A stretch of 64,000 nt of DNA from Sphingobacterium oryzagri (GCF_028736175.1 NZ_CP117880.1:4588001-4652000); one strand, 5' to 3'; shown: positions 34,531-43,361, counted from the first letter of the stretch. Notes: a model not told the origin generated them from the sequence alone. Program-made: numbers and translations.

Positions 34531-36924
34531 CTATGAAGATCGAAACAAGCGCTTAAAAAATCCGCTTATTCCAGGTTGTTCTTTTTGGTAGCCGTAACCA
34601 TAACCATAGCCGTAACCATAGCCATAGCTAGACTTGAGTTTACGTATACCATTCAACAGAATGGCCATATTATTGAGCTTCCGTTTCCGGTATATTTTCT
34701 CGATCTCAGGCAACATCCGGCGATCCAGACGTCCGGCACGCACCACAAAGATGGTCAGTTCCGAAATTCTGTTTACAACAGCAGCATCTGCCACCAAATC
34801 GATCGGCACATTATCCACGATGACATAACGATACCGTTGTTTAAGACTGTTTACCAGCACATCGAGTCGCTTACTTAGCAACAGCTCTACAGGGTTTGGT
34901 GCAATAATACCGATGGGCACCACATCAATACCGCGCCCCACAGGGGAAGCGTAAATAATGTCATCCAAACTCACGGAAGGATCAGAAAGGTAATGGCTAA
35001 CGCCTTTTACACCATTCAAATTTACCTGATCACTTAACGTTCCTTTACGTAAATCCAGATCCAGCAACACCACCTTTTGTAGTAAAAAAGTCAAACTGGA
35101 AGCCAAATTGATGGCGGTAAATGTTTTACCTGCGCCAATATTGAAGGATGTAAAGGTGACCACGCGAATCTCATGTTCTGCCGAAGACATAAAACCAATG
35201 TTGGTTCGCAAAATCCGAAAAGCTTCCGTAACCGGGTCACGGCCTTGTTCGTTAACGACCACATCACCAGGAACCTTTTTAATGTTTCTAGCATAAGGTA
35301 TCTCGCCGAGAAAAGGAACTGTTAAAGCCTCTTCGATATCTTTACGGCCGTTTACTTTGGTATCTAAAAGCAACAACAGCAACAGAATGGCCGTAGGAAA
35401 TACCACACCAATACCAACACCCGTTGCCACCTTGCGAAATCTACTTGGGTAAATCGGTCCATCGCCACCGGCAGGCGGATCTACCACGCGGAGATTATCA
35501 TCCGTCATTGCTTGCGTTAGCGCGTTTTCTTCCCGCCTATTTAACAAGAGGATATACAATTCTTCTTTTACCTTCTGCTGCCGCTCAATAGAGAGCATCA
35601 TCCGCTGCTTAGCTGGTAGCGATTCGGCTTTTGCACGTGATTCCGCTTCATCCTGATTGAGGTTACGAATCCGAATTTTTAAACCCAATATCGTGTTATC
35701 TACCGATCGGTAAATATTATCACGTATTGCCCCCAACACCGCATCCATATCCATCACAATCGGGTTTGCCGAGTTGTTACCTTCTTGTAAACGGTTTCTT
35801 TTTAATAATACGGCGTTGTATTCGGCAATTTGACTTTCAATACTTTCATCTACCAAGCCCGTATTGTTTGGGATTAAGTTATTTGATTCGCTCGCATTAT
35901 CTACACGCTGCCGCATTAACTCTACTAAGCGTAACTGGGTTTGTATACTGCGACTAGAGTTTTGGAAATCCCTACTTTCACCCCAGTAGACGTCACTAGC
36001 CGTATTCACATCCATTCCCTGATTTCGGGCTTTCATCACTTCCAGATCCGTTTCTACCGAGCCTAGTTCATCTTCGATAATCGCTATACGTTCTTTAATA
36101 AATTCGGCCGAATTTTTCGCTACACGATTTTTATCCTCTACCGTCTCTTCATTATACACAATGATCAGCATGGTTAGCAGCTCTGCGGCACGCGATGCAG
36201 ACACATCTTCTAAAGACATTTGCAATAGCGAAGCATCGTCTTGCATTTGCGTGATGAGTAACCGACCTAAAAAATAATCTGCCATGCTCTCCCGGCTGTG
36301 CTTCGTTACGGTAATTTCTTCACCATAGCGGGCGGCAAGATATTTGCGATTTGGAACGACGCGTATTCTGCCGAATGAAGTTTTATACGTTTGCTTAGGC
36401 GAGAGGGTAGTATACATTTCTACTCCCGACGTATCTAACACCGCAAAACGCAGTTGCGTCGAATCGATAGCTGTCAACGTAAATGTAAAATTATCTTCTG
36501 ATTTTGCGTCCAACAACTCGACCTTAAAAGGCGCTTCCTTGTACAATTCGGTTGTCCGCAGGCCTTCTTGCACAGAATAACTTACGTCCGCGTTTAGCCG
36601 AGAAATGGTATTTCGCATTAACTCTTTGGAGCGGAGCTGTAAAATTTCGCTAGACACATTGATACCCGAATAATAACTGTTCAACCGCGTTACCCTACTT
36701 ACATTTAAGGTGTTGTTGGAATTTTTAATCATAACCGTTTGTGCACGGCTATATAGAAAAGATGTTTTACTGTATTGATAATAGTAATAGCCTCCAAAAA
36801 CCAACACAGATAACACAAACCAATACCAGTGTAATAATAAATACTTAATTAGATCAACTAAATTAAGTGATTTGCCTTCTTTCTCTTTGCCTTCTATATA
36901 CGGGTTATATGTTGTATTTTCCAT
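34531..36924 (-). CDS. Polysaccharide co-polymerase and bacterial tyrosine kinase (Wzc/GumC-like)
   Basis: 797 residues. The N-terminal Wzz domain has a membrane helix near 30-48 (HWYWFVLSVLVFGGYYYY), then a long periplasmic coiled region (about 60-480), a second helix near 490-510 (GVGIGVVFPTAILLLLLLLD), and a cytoplasmic kinase. Walker A is at about 595 (FNIGAGKTFTAINLASSL), Walker A' is VVLLDLDLRKG and Walker B-like is YVIVDNVPIDLVADA. The tail is a run of alternating Tyr-Gly with seven tyrosines, the autophosphorylation cluster. With the Wza-like protein just upstream it controls chain length and export of the polysaccharide through cycles of phosphorylation. It is the last gene of the operon, followed by a terminator. 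No cognate phosphatase gene is visible here. Confidence 0.95.
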   Translation of the reverse strand: MENTTYNPYIEGKEKEGKSLNLVDLIKYLLLHWYWFVLSVLVFGGYYYYQYSKTSFLYSRAQTVMIKNSNNTLNVSRVTRLNSYYSGINVSSEILQLRSKELMRNTISRLNADVSYSVQEGLRTTELYKEAPFKVELLDAKSEDNFTFTLTAIDSTQLRFAVLDTSGVEMYTTLSPKQTYKTSFGRIRVVPNRKYLAARYGEEITVTKHSRESMADYFLGRLLITQMQDDASLLQMSLEDVSASRAAELLTMLIIVYNEETVEDKNRVAKNSAEFIKERIAIIEDELGSVETDLEVMKARNQGMDVNTASDVYWGESRDFQNSSRSIQTQLRLVELMRQRVDNASESNNLIPNNTGLVDESIESQIAEYNAVLLKRNRLQEGNNSANPIVMDMDAVLGAIRDNIYRSVDNTILGLKIRIRNLNQDEAESRAKAESLPAKQRMMLSIERQQKVKEELYILLLNRREENALTQAMTDDNLRVVDPPAGGDGPIYPSRFRKVATGVGIGVVFPTAILLLLLLLDTKVNGRKDIEEALTVPFLGEIPYARNIKKVPGDVVVNEQGRDPVTEAFRILRTNIGFMSSAEHEIRVVTFTSFNIGAGKTFTAINLASSLTFLLQKVVLLDLDLRKGTLSDQVNLNGVKGVSHYLSDPSVSLDDIIYASPVGRGIDVVPIGIIAPNPVELLLSKRLDVLVNSLKQRYRYVIVDNVPIDLVADAAVVNRISELTIFVVRAGRLDRRMLPEIEKIYRKRKLNNMAILLNGIRKLKSSYGYGYGYGYGYGYQKEQPGISGFFKRLFRSS
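34588..34626 (-). repeat. Hexanucleotide repeat encoding a Tyr-Gly tail in the tyrosine kinase
   Basis: 39 bases encode YGYGYGYGYGYGY. The hexamer units are TATGGY or TACGGY variants. Gain or loss of a unit keeps the frame and changes the number of tyrosines. Confidence 0.8.
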
Positions 36925-36946
36925 CCGTTTTTGTTGCAGGTTAGTA

Positions 36947-37747
36947 CTAATTATTCATTAAATTTAGCAATGTTAAGAACATTGTCGCTACCCCAGTAAT
37001 TAAACCAAAATACGTTAACGTCATTGTTTCCCGTGGTGTCATCTCGGCAGAACGCGGTTCTACATAAACGATATCATTTTGCTGTAAGTAATATGTTGGT
37101 GAGTTAAAGATATCCATTTTTTCAATATCGTTCAAATACATCTTTCTCCCGCCAGCTTCCTCCCTGATCACGGCAACCCTATCTGTTTTCGCATTAGGCG
37201 TTAAACCTCCCGATTTGGTAATCGCTTCTAACAGCGTGATTCTTCCATCCGGAACATCCAATACGCCTACACCACCTACCGCGCCCATCATTGATATTTT
37301 CAAGTTCACCAATTCGACTTTTACAACCGCATCACTCACCAAGCGTTGTTGTCCCAATTGATCACGCAGTAAATCCTTTAATCCTTCCAAAGTCAAGCTC
37401 TCCACCGGAATTGTACCCAATATTGGAAAATCAATGTTACCTTCCTGATCCACCAAATATCCCCGATAGGTTGATGTACCAGCCGTTGGCGTTGACGTGA
37501 TGGCTCCCTTTTCCGACACGGTATAAATGCCGCCTTCCTGACTAAATGGAGCAACCAGTTCAGGATTTTTCGAACTCACCTGAATGCTTAAACGATCACC
37601 TTTTTGAATACGCAATGGCGGTACCAACGCAGTTTTGTAAACTTGATTTGGTTCCATATCCTTTACATAGACTACTTTCCGCGGAACAATACACGATTGA
37701 AACGCTAAAAGCGACAGGATTACTAAATAAAATAACTTGCTTTTCAT
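36947..37747 (-). CDS. Polysaccharide export outer-membrane lipoprotein (Wza-like)
   Basis: 266 residues with lipobox (LLAFQSCIVPRK, Cys at about 19). Residues about 45-120 match the polysaccharide export domain (LRIQKGDRLSIQVSSKNPEL, GYLVDQEGNIDFPILGTI), followed by a SLBB-like beta-grasp region (KISMMGAVGGVGVLDVPDGRITLLEAITKSGGL split over 150-180). A C-terminal hydrophobic helix (TLTYFGLITGVATMFLTLLN) near 245-262 could cross the outer membrane as in Wza or anchor it. It is smaller than E. coli Wza (379 residues), as is normal in Bacteroidota. It lies 22 bases upstream of the tyrosine kinase gene and 4 bases downstream of the HPr-kinase-like gene. Confidence 0.93.
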   Translation of the reverse strand: MKSKLFYLVILSLLAFQSCIVPRKVVYVKDMEPNQVYKTALVPPLRIQKGDRLSIQVSSKNPELVAPFSQEGGIYTVSEKGAITSTPTAGTSTYRGYLVDQEGNIDFPILGTIPVESLTLEGLKDLLRDQLGQQRLVSDAVVKVELVNLKISMMGAVGGVGVLDVPDGRITLLEAITKSGGLTPNAKTDRVAVIREEAGGRKMYLNDIEKMDIFNSPTYYLQQNDIVYVEPRSAEMTPRETMTLTYFGLITGVATMFLTLLNLMNN

Positions 37748-37751
37748 ATGT

Positions 37752-38666
37752 TTAGATGTTTTTTTCTATGGTGTTTTTATAACAAAGCTCCGCTGCGTCT
37801 TGATTAGGCAGACAAGCTAAATGACCGATGCACACATGCGACACAATATCGCTCAAAATAGACGTCATACTGGAAAACAAACCTTTATTCCAGCGTAACG
37901 CCGATCCACTGGGCAACAAAGCAACGAGCGCTTCTTTCCCCTCTAAACGTGTAAATACATTCTCTTTGGCCTGCGAAAGCCGAACCACCGCTTCCAGCTG
38001 CACGCCCAAGTTGCGGTAACAAGACGTTTTGCCACTCCAGGGCGTTCCGTAAATCGTTACAGAATGATCGTCCTGTATGCGAATCGCCGGATTATCGTCA
38101 TTGAGTAATTGAAATCCGGCAATATGCGACAACCACAAACGACTGTGTGTACTCTTCCCGGTACCACTTTTTCCCAAGAAAGCAACGCCTTTACCGGCAC
38201 GTTCTACAACGGATGCATGTATTAATAGCGTTTTGAACCGCACGGCAGCCTGCGCAAATGCAACCATCAATAACCAACCTAAAACCGAGGTGCTTTCCAT
38301 TTCTTCAGCGGGAGCATAAACCACGTTTTCCGCAAAATTTTTCGTACTTCGCATCACCCACTCCGCACTTTGCCCGCTGGTTGCTAAGTTTGTTTGATAG
38401 GCGCCAGCAGATTCGCAAAATCTAAAATTATCGCCCCATACCAATGATTCTTCTGTTAGCAATTGTAATTCTTCATCCGGTTCAGGCGCTTTATCAAACG
38501 TCACCGACAGCCGGAAGATCGGTTGATCGTCGTCTGTATGCTGTATACTAAAAGCGGCAAATGTTGGTAAGATAGCAGCCACATCACACGTTGCCGGAAG
38601 CACCACTTGCAGCAAAAGATCTGCTACTTTAAAATAATGTTCCTGACTTGCGGTTACCGATTCCAT
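37752..38666 (-). CDS. HPr-kinase-like P-loop protein (HprK-related), probable modification enzyme
   Basis: 304 residues from ATG at 38666 (MESVTASQEHYF); the longer frame to 38729 overlaps the ABC gene. The C-terminal half (about 145-300) has a P-loop, FLGKSGTGKSTHSRLW, the acidic pair in LLNDDNPAIRI, and IYGTPWSGKTSCYRN, as in HPr kinases and PEP-carboxykinase-like folds. The rest has no HPr kinase N-terminal domain, and the HprK signature loop is not visible. Relatives occur with PqqD-like proteins and nucleotidyltransferases in exopolysaccharide and peptide-modification loci. Some lasso-peptide relatives phosphorylate a peptide serine. Substrate here is unknown. It follows the ABC gene by 10 bases and precedes the Wza-like gene. 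Confidence 0.82.
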   Translation of the reverse strand: MESVTASQEHYFKVADLLLQVVLPATCDVAAILPTFAAFSIQHTDDDQPIFRLSVTFDKAPEPDEELQLLTEESLVWGDNFRFCESAGAYQTNLATSGQSAEWVMRSTKNFAENVVYAPAEEMESTSVLGWLLMVAFAQAAVRFKTLLIHASVVERAGKGVAFLGKSGTGKSTHSRLWLSHIAGFQLLNDDNPAIRIQDDHSVTIYGTPWSGKTSCYRNLGVQLEAVVRLSQAKENVFTRLEGKEALVALLPSGSALRWNKGLFSSMTSILSDIVSHVCIGHLACLPNQDAAELCYKNTIEKNI

Positions 38667-38676
38667 TTTTTTTTCA

Positions 38677-40305
38677 TTAAGCTTGCATATATACGATTTG
38701 ATGGCACTTTTCCGCCAATCGCAAATCATGTGTTACAAATAATATAATCTTGTCCTTTCCAGCCGCAACAAGCCGTCCGACAAGTTCATCTGCAGTTTCG
38801 CTGTCCAAGGCAGATGTTATTTCATCTAACAGCCAAATCGGCGCATCCCGCATCATAGCTCGCGCAATGGCTATTCGTTGCGCCTGTCCTTCAGACAAAC
38901 CGAAGCCGGATTCGCCGACAACGGTATCCAATCCTTGCGGCAGCGCAAAAACAAACTCAGCGCAGGCTAGATAAATCGCATGCTCAAGCCGCGAATCTTC
39001 TGCTTCTTCATTCGCCAACAACAAATTATCTCGAATAGTTCCGCTAAAAAGCGATTTTCCTTGCGGAACGTATGCGAAGTTGGTGCGATGTTTCGTTGAC
39101 AAGATCTCTGTTCTTCCTTCGACGTGCAGGCGGATGGCGCCGTTTTGCGGCGATATCAACGCTAACAACAGGCGAATTAATGTCGTTTTACCCCTTCCGC
39201 TCGACCCTACGATGGCCGTCGGCTCACCCGCATATAATTTTACGTGTAAAGCATCGATTACTGTATTATCCTTATAACGGAAACTCACATCATCGAAAGA
39301 CAAGGTTTCTACTTTATGCAGATTCGCTTGCTTGGTAAAAACTTCTTTTTCATCAGCAAATAGCTCCAGCACACGATCTACAGCTGTCCTAAAACGCACA
39401 AAAGACGGCACGAAGGCCATCGTCTGCATGATCGGTGTCTGTATGCGTCCTACAAGTTGCAAAAAAGCAGCCATTGTTCCAAAAGAAATTTGTCCGGCAT
39501 CCAAACGATAGACGCCCCAGATAAAGGTTAACAGATAGCCCCCGTTTACAGTGAACTTCATCATGGTCTGGCTACCGATTGAAAAATTTTGTTGATCCAT
39601 TTTCAGTCGATAGATATCCGCTTGTGCGACCTGTAGCGTCTTTTCTCGAGCGGGTATCAACCCTAAAGCGCGAGTTAGCAAACGCAGCCGGAGATTCTCC
39701 TGCATCACGTGGCCAAAATTACTTTCTGCTTCTTTAACTTCCTTACTAATCCGACGCATTTTTCGAAAATAGAGCTTCGAAAATAAAAAAAGTGGCGAAA
39801 TAGCTACAATAACCAGCGCCAACATGGGATCCATCAACCAGAGAAAGCCAAAAGAGGCGCCCAACCGGATCAAGACCAACAATAACGATAGAAACGTCTG
39901 ACTCAGCATCTGCACCACCTCTGCACTATCGGTTTGTATACGCACCATAAGATCGCCCGTATGCCAATCCTTCATAAACTTCCATACCGCACGCATTTGT
40001 CCGCTAATCAATTGATATTGGAGGTCAATACCCATACGAAGCTTAATCGTTTCGCTGTATTTAGTTGAAAAAATCTTGACAATGATCCCGAGCAAAACAC
40101 TACCCACGACTAATACCAAGGTCGTGCGGATACTTCCAGGCACCGCATGCACAGCTTGATCGATGGCACGCTTAGAATAAAAAATAAAGAGCAATGACAA
40201 TGCGATTGCAAAGACTTCCAGTGTGAAATAAAGCAGTAAACCCCATCGGTATCCCTTCGTCAATGACCAAGCCCAGCGTATTTGATATGCAAATGGAAAA
40301 GACAT
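38677..40305 (-). CDS. ABC exporter (fused membrane and ATPase domains) of the HprK/PqqD cassette
   Basis: 542 residues. Residues about 15-295 are a six-helix type I exporter domain (YFTLEVFAIALSLLFIF, LVLVVGSVLLGIIVKIF and others). The ATPase has Walker A AIVGSSGRGKTTLIRLL, a Q-loop in YVPQGKSLFSGTI, signature GFGLSEGQAQR, Walker B PIWLLDEITSALD and H-loop FVTHD, all intact. There is no N-terminal C39 peptidase domain, so it does not itself cleave a double-glycine leader. It sits between the nucleotidyltransferase and the HPr-kinase-like gene with gaps under 12 bases. It probably exports a product of this cassette, a peptide or polysaccharide intermediate. A second, unrelated-context exporter is at 57979. 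Confidence 0.9.
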   Translation of the reverse strand: MSFPFAYQIRWAWSLTKGYRWGLLLYFTLEVFAIALSLLFIFYSKRAIDQAVHAVPGSIRTTLVLVVGSVLLGIIVKIFSTKYSETIKLRMGIDLQYQLISGQMRAVWKFMKDWHTGDLMVRIQTDSAEVVQMLSQTFLSLLLVLIRLGASFGFLWLMDPMLALVIVAISPLFLFSKLYFRKMRRISKEVKEAESNFGHVMQENLRLRLLTRALGLIPAREKTLQVAQADIYRLKMDQQNFSIGSQTMMKFTVNGGYLLTFIWGVYRLDAGQISFGTMAAFLQLVGRIQTPIMQTMAFVPSFVRFRTAVDRVLELFADEKEVFTKQANLHKVETLSFDDVSFRYKDNTVIDALHVKLYAGEPTAIVGSSGRGKTTLIRLLLALISPQNGAIRLHVEGRTEILSTKHRTNFAYVPQGKSLFSGTIRDNLLLANEEAEDSRLEHAIYLACAEFVFALPQGLDTVVGESGFGLSEGQAQRIAIARAMMRDAPIWLLDEITSALDSETADELVGRLVAAGKDKIILFVTHDLRLAEKCHQIVYMQA

Positions 40306-40311
40306 GCTCTC

Positions 40312-41409
40312 TTACGACTTAAACCGTGAATAAAACTGAACAAAAGGAAAAGATATAGCCTCCATTGGCGCATAGTTGACGTAACGCATAAAGTTTCCGC
40401 TCAAACGTTTAAAACTATCGACACGATGATTAGTCTCGTGCTCTTTAGTCAAATCTACACGACTGTCATGAAAACCAAAATTTCCGACCGCCATTATCTC
40501 GTCTAACATCCAATCTGCCTGTACATTTTTTGGCAAAGGAAAAGGCAGGTCATCTTCAGCAAGACCAATCTGTTTTACCAGTATCGCGTGCAACAAATGC
40601 ACCCATCTCAAAATACCCAACCGCTTGTACACCGCTTTTAATTCATTCCCGTCGATTTTATTCTTATAATGCAAACAAATACGCGCAGAATCGCAAAACT
40701 GCCGAATACCGATACCAAAAGACAAGAGATGTTTCAAGATATGTGCATTTACCTGCACGAAGGTCATTAAAGGCGATGGCGTTTTTACGGTTACATTTGC
40801 CAAAGGTAGCTCAGTCTGTTTATTCGCTTCACGCATTTCCAACTGTCGGATGTACCGTTGCGAAAAAGGGTTATGCAGATCAATCATGCGGCTCTGATGT
40901 TCCGTTTCACAATCGTTCCACATATAATGATAACTGAAACCCGCTGCATGTTCGACCTCAATTCCTCGTTTTGTTAAGGTATGAAACAAGCGTTCGCGCT
41001 GCGCCTTGTCTTGAAAATACCAGTCGATGTCTCCGCACACCCTTCTTTTTGGATTTTCATAACAAGCGGCCAATCCTTGTCCTTTCAACAAAACGGGCTG
41101 CGTACCATTTTTTTGAAAGAACGCTACCTGTTGCGCAATGATTGTATCCATCCAGCCATTCCGGCGTTCTATAGCGTCTACACGTGCTGTCCATTTAAAC
41201 AACAAAAGTTTTGGCGGAAGTAAGTCGTTGGGCAATTTTTGCAGGCCATCATATACAATACCGTCTACTGTATGTTGCATCGTCAAGACAAAAACGTCTT
41301 GCCATTGCGTCTTCGTCAGCGGAAAGCTGCCTAATGTAGCAATAGCCTTATTCCAAAGACCGGCCTGCAATAAGCAAAAAAATGCTTGATGTACAACGGC
41401 ATCCCGCAT
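40312..41409 (-). CDS. Nucleotidyltransferase-family protein of the HprK/PqqD cassette
   Basis: 365 residues. The segment VLLKGQGLAACYENPKRR, CGDIDWYFQ near 110-145 has the G-x-D-x-D active-site pattern of the Pol-beta nucleotidyltransferase fold, as in the uncharacterised NTP_transf_5 family. The remainder is helical, with an H-x-x-W rich middle (LIDLHNPFS and VNAHILKHLLSFGIGIRQFCD). The reaction and substrate are not known. Members occur with PqqD-like and HPr-kinase-like proteins in exopolysaccharide and RiPP loci. It starts 6 bases after the PqqD-like stop, so the two are tightly linked. Confidence 0.82.
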   Translation of the reverse strand: MRDAVVHQAFFCLLQAGLWNKAIATLGSFPLTKTQWQDVFVLTMQHTVDGIVYDGLQKLPNDLLPPKLLLFKWTARVDAIERRNGWMDTIIAQQVAFFQKNGTQPVLLKGQGLAACYENPKRRVCGDIDWYFQDKAQRERLFHTLTKRGIEVEHAAGFSYHYMWNDCETEHQSRMIDLHNPFSQRYIRQLEMREANKQTELPLANVTVKTPSPLMTFVQVNAHILKHLLSFGIGIRQFCDSARICLHYKNKIDGNELKAVYKRLGILRWVHLLHAILVKQIGLAEDDLPFPLPKNVQADWMLDEIMAVGNFGFHDSRVDLTKEHETNHRVDSFKRLSGNFMRYVNYAPMEAISFPFVQFYSRFKS

Positions 41410-41415
41410 AATTAG

Positions 41416-41682
41416 TTATGCTAATAGTTTTTGTTCACGAAACAAGGCTAACAATGCTGCCGCATCCTGCTCGGCCGTTTCCTGGTCTACTTCATATTGA
41501 TCCAGCAAAGCTGCGACCACCTCTTCCAATGAAAAATCTTTCCCTTTCAACTGTTCCCACAACCAGGCTGCTGTCTCATTAAGGGTGTATACTTTCGATA
41601 AATCGATTTGATCCTGACCGGGTTCTACGATAATGTAATCTTCTCCAATATGTCTTAAAACTAAATCATCTTTTAATCTCAT
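41416..41682 (-). CDS. PqqD-family protein (RiPP-recognition-element fold)
   Basis: 88 residues, the usual PqqD size. The sequence VYTLNETAAWLWEQLKGKDFSLEEVVAALLDQYEV is the standard PqqD pattern: a beta-hairpin ending in LNETAAxLWE, then winged-helix helices with the L-D-x-Y element. PqqD proteins bind the leader of a ribosomally made peptide and present it to a modifying enzyme. There is no radical SAM enzyme, cyclodehydratase or asparagine synthetase next to it, so this is not PQQ, lasso or thiazole chemistry. Neighbours are a peptidase-like protein 13 bases upstream and the nucleotidyltransferase 6 bases downstream. Confidence 0.9.
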   Translation of the reverse strand: MRLKDDLVLRHIGEDYIIVEPGQDQIDLSKVYTLNETAAWLWEQLKGKDFSLEEVVAALLDQYEVDQETAEQDAAALLALFREQKLLA

Positions 41683-41695
41683 AGCGTTTATTAGA

Positions 41696-42154
41696 TTATC
41701 CTTTCATTTTTTTAAAAACACGACGTACAGGCCGTACATAATACCATAACATTCCTTTCATCCGAGACCAGCCTGTGCAAACCGGCAGCGCCTTATCTGC
41801 GCGAAAGGCTTGCTGCACCACGCCCATCAACTTACTCTGCTCAACGAGTTCTATTTGTGACAGATTGCCATCACCAGCCAGCGCAATGTGATTTTCCTGC
41901 ACACCCACCACGCGGTGCAATACATATCCCTGATCGGCGTGAGCCAGCGCGATCATGCCATTCCTCAAATCAGCTAAAGGTATCGCTTTAACGGTTACCT
42001 TATCACCTTCATAAATGAATGGACGCATACTGTGTCCCTTTACAAAAAAAGAAACAGATTTTCCAGCAGTTAGGTAAACCTGAATTTGCTCAAAAAAAAC
42101 GTCGTTAGGTATGGTCAATTTTCTGTACAAAATTTCTCGTGTTAATCGTATCAA
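41696..42154 (-). CDS. S24/S26-type peptidase without a membrane anchor
   Basis: 152 residues. SVSFFVKGHSMRPFIYEGDKVTVK has the catalytic Ser (about 41) in a GHSMRP box. VLHRVVGVQENHIALAGDGN carries a His where the classical Lys of bacterial signal peptidases would be, so it looks like the Ser-His type of archaeal and ER signal peptidases. There is no N-terminal transmembrane helix. The C terminus is basic and may be amphipathic (WYYVRPVRRVFKKMKG). It is the first gene of the five-gene cassette, 13 bases before the PqqD-like gene. A soluble signal-peptidase-like protease next to PqqD suggests cleavage of a peptide in the cytoplasm. Confidence 0.82.
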   Translation of the reverse strand: MIRLTREILYRKLTIPNDVFFEQIQVYLTAGKSVSFFVKGHSMRPFIYEGDKVTVKAIPLADLRNGMIALAHADQGYVLHRVVGVQENHIALAGDGNLSQIELVEQSKLMGVVQQAFRADKALPVCTGWSRMKGMLWYYVRPVRRVFKKMKG

Positions 42155-42242
42155 TCAGCCTCTAATACGCATAAACATTATGCCATTCAAGAGGTAACTA
42201 CAAAATAAATAAAATATGGGTATTTCACGCAGAATTATTCCA

Positions 42243-43361
42243 TTAAACTTTCCACAAATCCTCGTAAATCCGTAAACAGCTCGCTGTCATGCGTTCCCGT
42301 GTGAAAAAGTTTTCATAGCGCTGCTGTGCTCCTTGACTTAGTTGCGTGTATTTTTCTTGGTCTTCGCCGATTGCTTTGATTTTATCTGCCAAATCTTGTG
42401 CATCGGCAACGGCTGCATGAAGGCCAGATACGCCGTCTTCATTTACCCAGGCAACACCCGATCCCGGGATTTTCGTGCAGACAATTGGCTTTCCAAAGGA
42501 CATCGCTTCGATCTGCACAATGGCAAATGCTTCTGTTTTCATAATGGATGGCAAACAAAAAAGTGAAGCAGCAGCGTAATAAGCGGCAACGTCTTGATCC
42601 GCCACAAATCCTAACATTGTGACTTTTTCACGCAGGCCGAGCTCGTCTATCAGGTTTTCAAGCTCCTGCTGCAGCGGTCCTTTTCCACCAATAAGTAACT
42701 GATAGTCTGCCGGCAGATATTGCATGGCCTCTATCAAGTAGGCGTAGCCTTTGTATTCGACCAAACGGCCCAAAGAAAAAATTATCTTCTTGCTAGCAAA
42801 CGTTTCTTTAATCGCTTGCACTTTATGCATATCGGCCACTAACGGCTCTACACCTATCGGCAGGTAAGTGACTTTCGCCTGGACATTTTGCAAAAAATTA
42901 GATTCTTTTACATAAACAGGCGTGGTACCGACAATACGATCGGCGCGCTTGATCAGCCAATTTTGCAAAGGACTGTACACTTTCAAAAGCATTTTTTGTT
43001 TTAAAATGTCGCTATGCCAATGTAATACGACCTTACCTTTGTAACCTGATAGTAATAATGCCAAAGCCGCCATAGGATCTGGATGGTGCACATGGACAAC
43101 GTCGTAATCGGGCGCGATACGCTTTAATGTGCTGATCATAGCTGGTGCTATTTTTGTTGCGGCAAGTCCTATGATAGTAGGCATAATAAATACACGTGCA
43201 AAATCATTGATTTGCAGCGTTTCGCCCGGATGGTCTTCTGTTGATGCACAGAGCATATCGCAGGAAATCTGCGCCGCCGAAAGGCCCAACATTAAGTCGT
43301 ACATGACTTTCTCCACCCCTCCTCGAATGGGATAAAATTTTCCCAGTTGTAAAATTTTCAT
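42243..43361 (-). CDS. Glycosyltransferase family 4
   Basis: 372 residues, GT-B fold. The N-terminal half begins KILQLGKFYPIRGGVEKVM, with the Gly-rich acceptor loop, and the C-terminal half has GRLVEYKGYAYLIEAMQYL, LLIGGKGPLQQELENL and the E-x7-E region EAFAIVQIEAMSFGKPIV. It transfers a sugar from a nucleotide donor to a lipid-linked intermediate in the cytoplasm or at the inner membrane. It overlaps the upstream acyltransferase gene by 4 bases and is 88 bases ahead of the S26-like gene. Donor and linkage are not readable. Confidence 0.92.
   Translation of the reverse strand: MKILQLGKFYPIRGGVEKVMYDLMLGLSAAQISCDMLCASTEDHPGETLQINDFARVFIMPTIIGLAATKIAPAMISTLKRIAPDYDVVHVHHPDPMAALALLLSGYKGKVVLHWHSDILKQKMLLKVYSPLQNWLIKRADRIVGTTPVYVKESNFLQNVQAKVTYLPIGVEPLVADMHKVQAIKETFASKKIIFSLGRLVEYKGYAYLIEAMQYLPADYQLLIGGKGPLQQELENLIDELGLREKVTMLGFVADQDVAAYYAAASLFCLPSIMKTEAFAIVQIEAMSFGKPIVCTKIPGSGVAWVNEDGVSGLHAAVADAQDLADKIKAIGEDQEKYTQLSQGAQQRYENFFTRERMTASCLRIYEDLWKV

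Noticed and set aside
38667..38729. The longer N terminus of the HPr-kinase-like protein
   Set aside because: It would overlap the end of the ABC gene by 53 bases and adds a sequence with no homologue that I know of. ATG 38666 gives normal spacing.
37752..42154. A lasso-peptide biosynthesis cluster
   Set aside because: PqqD and HPr-kinase-like genes fit, but there is no asparagine-synthetase-like cyclase and no transglutaminase-like leader peptidase, and the short peptides lack the lasso threonine and ring pattern.
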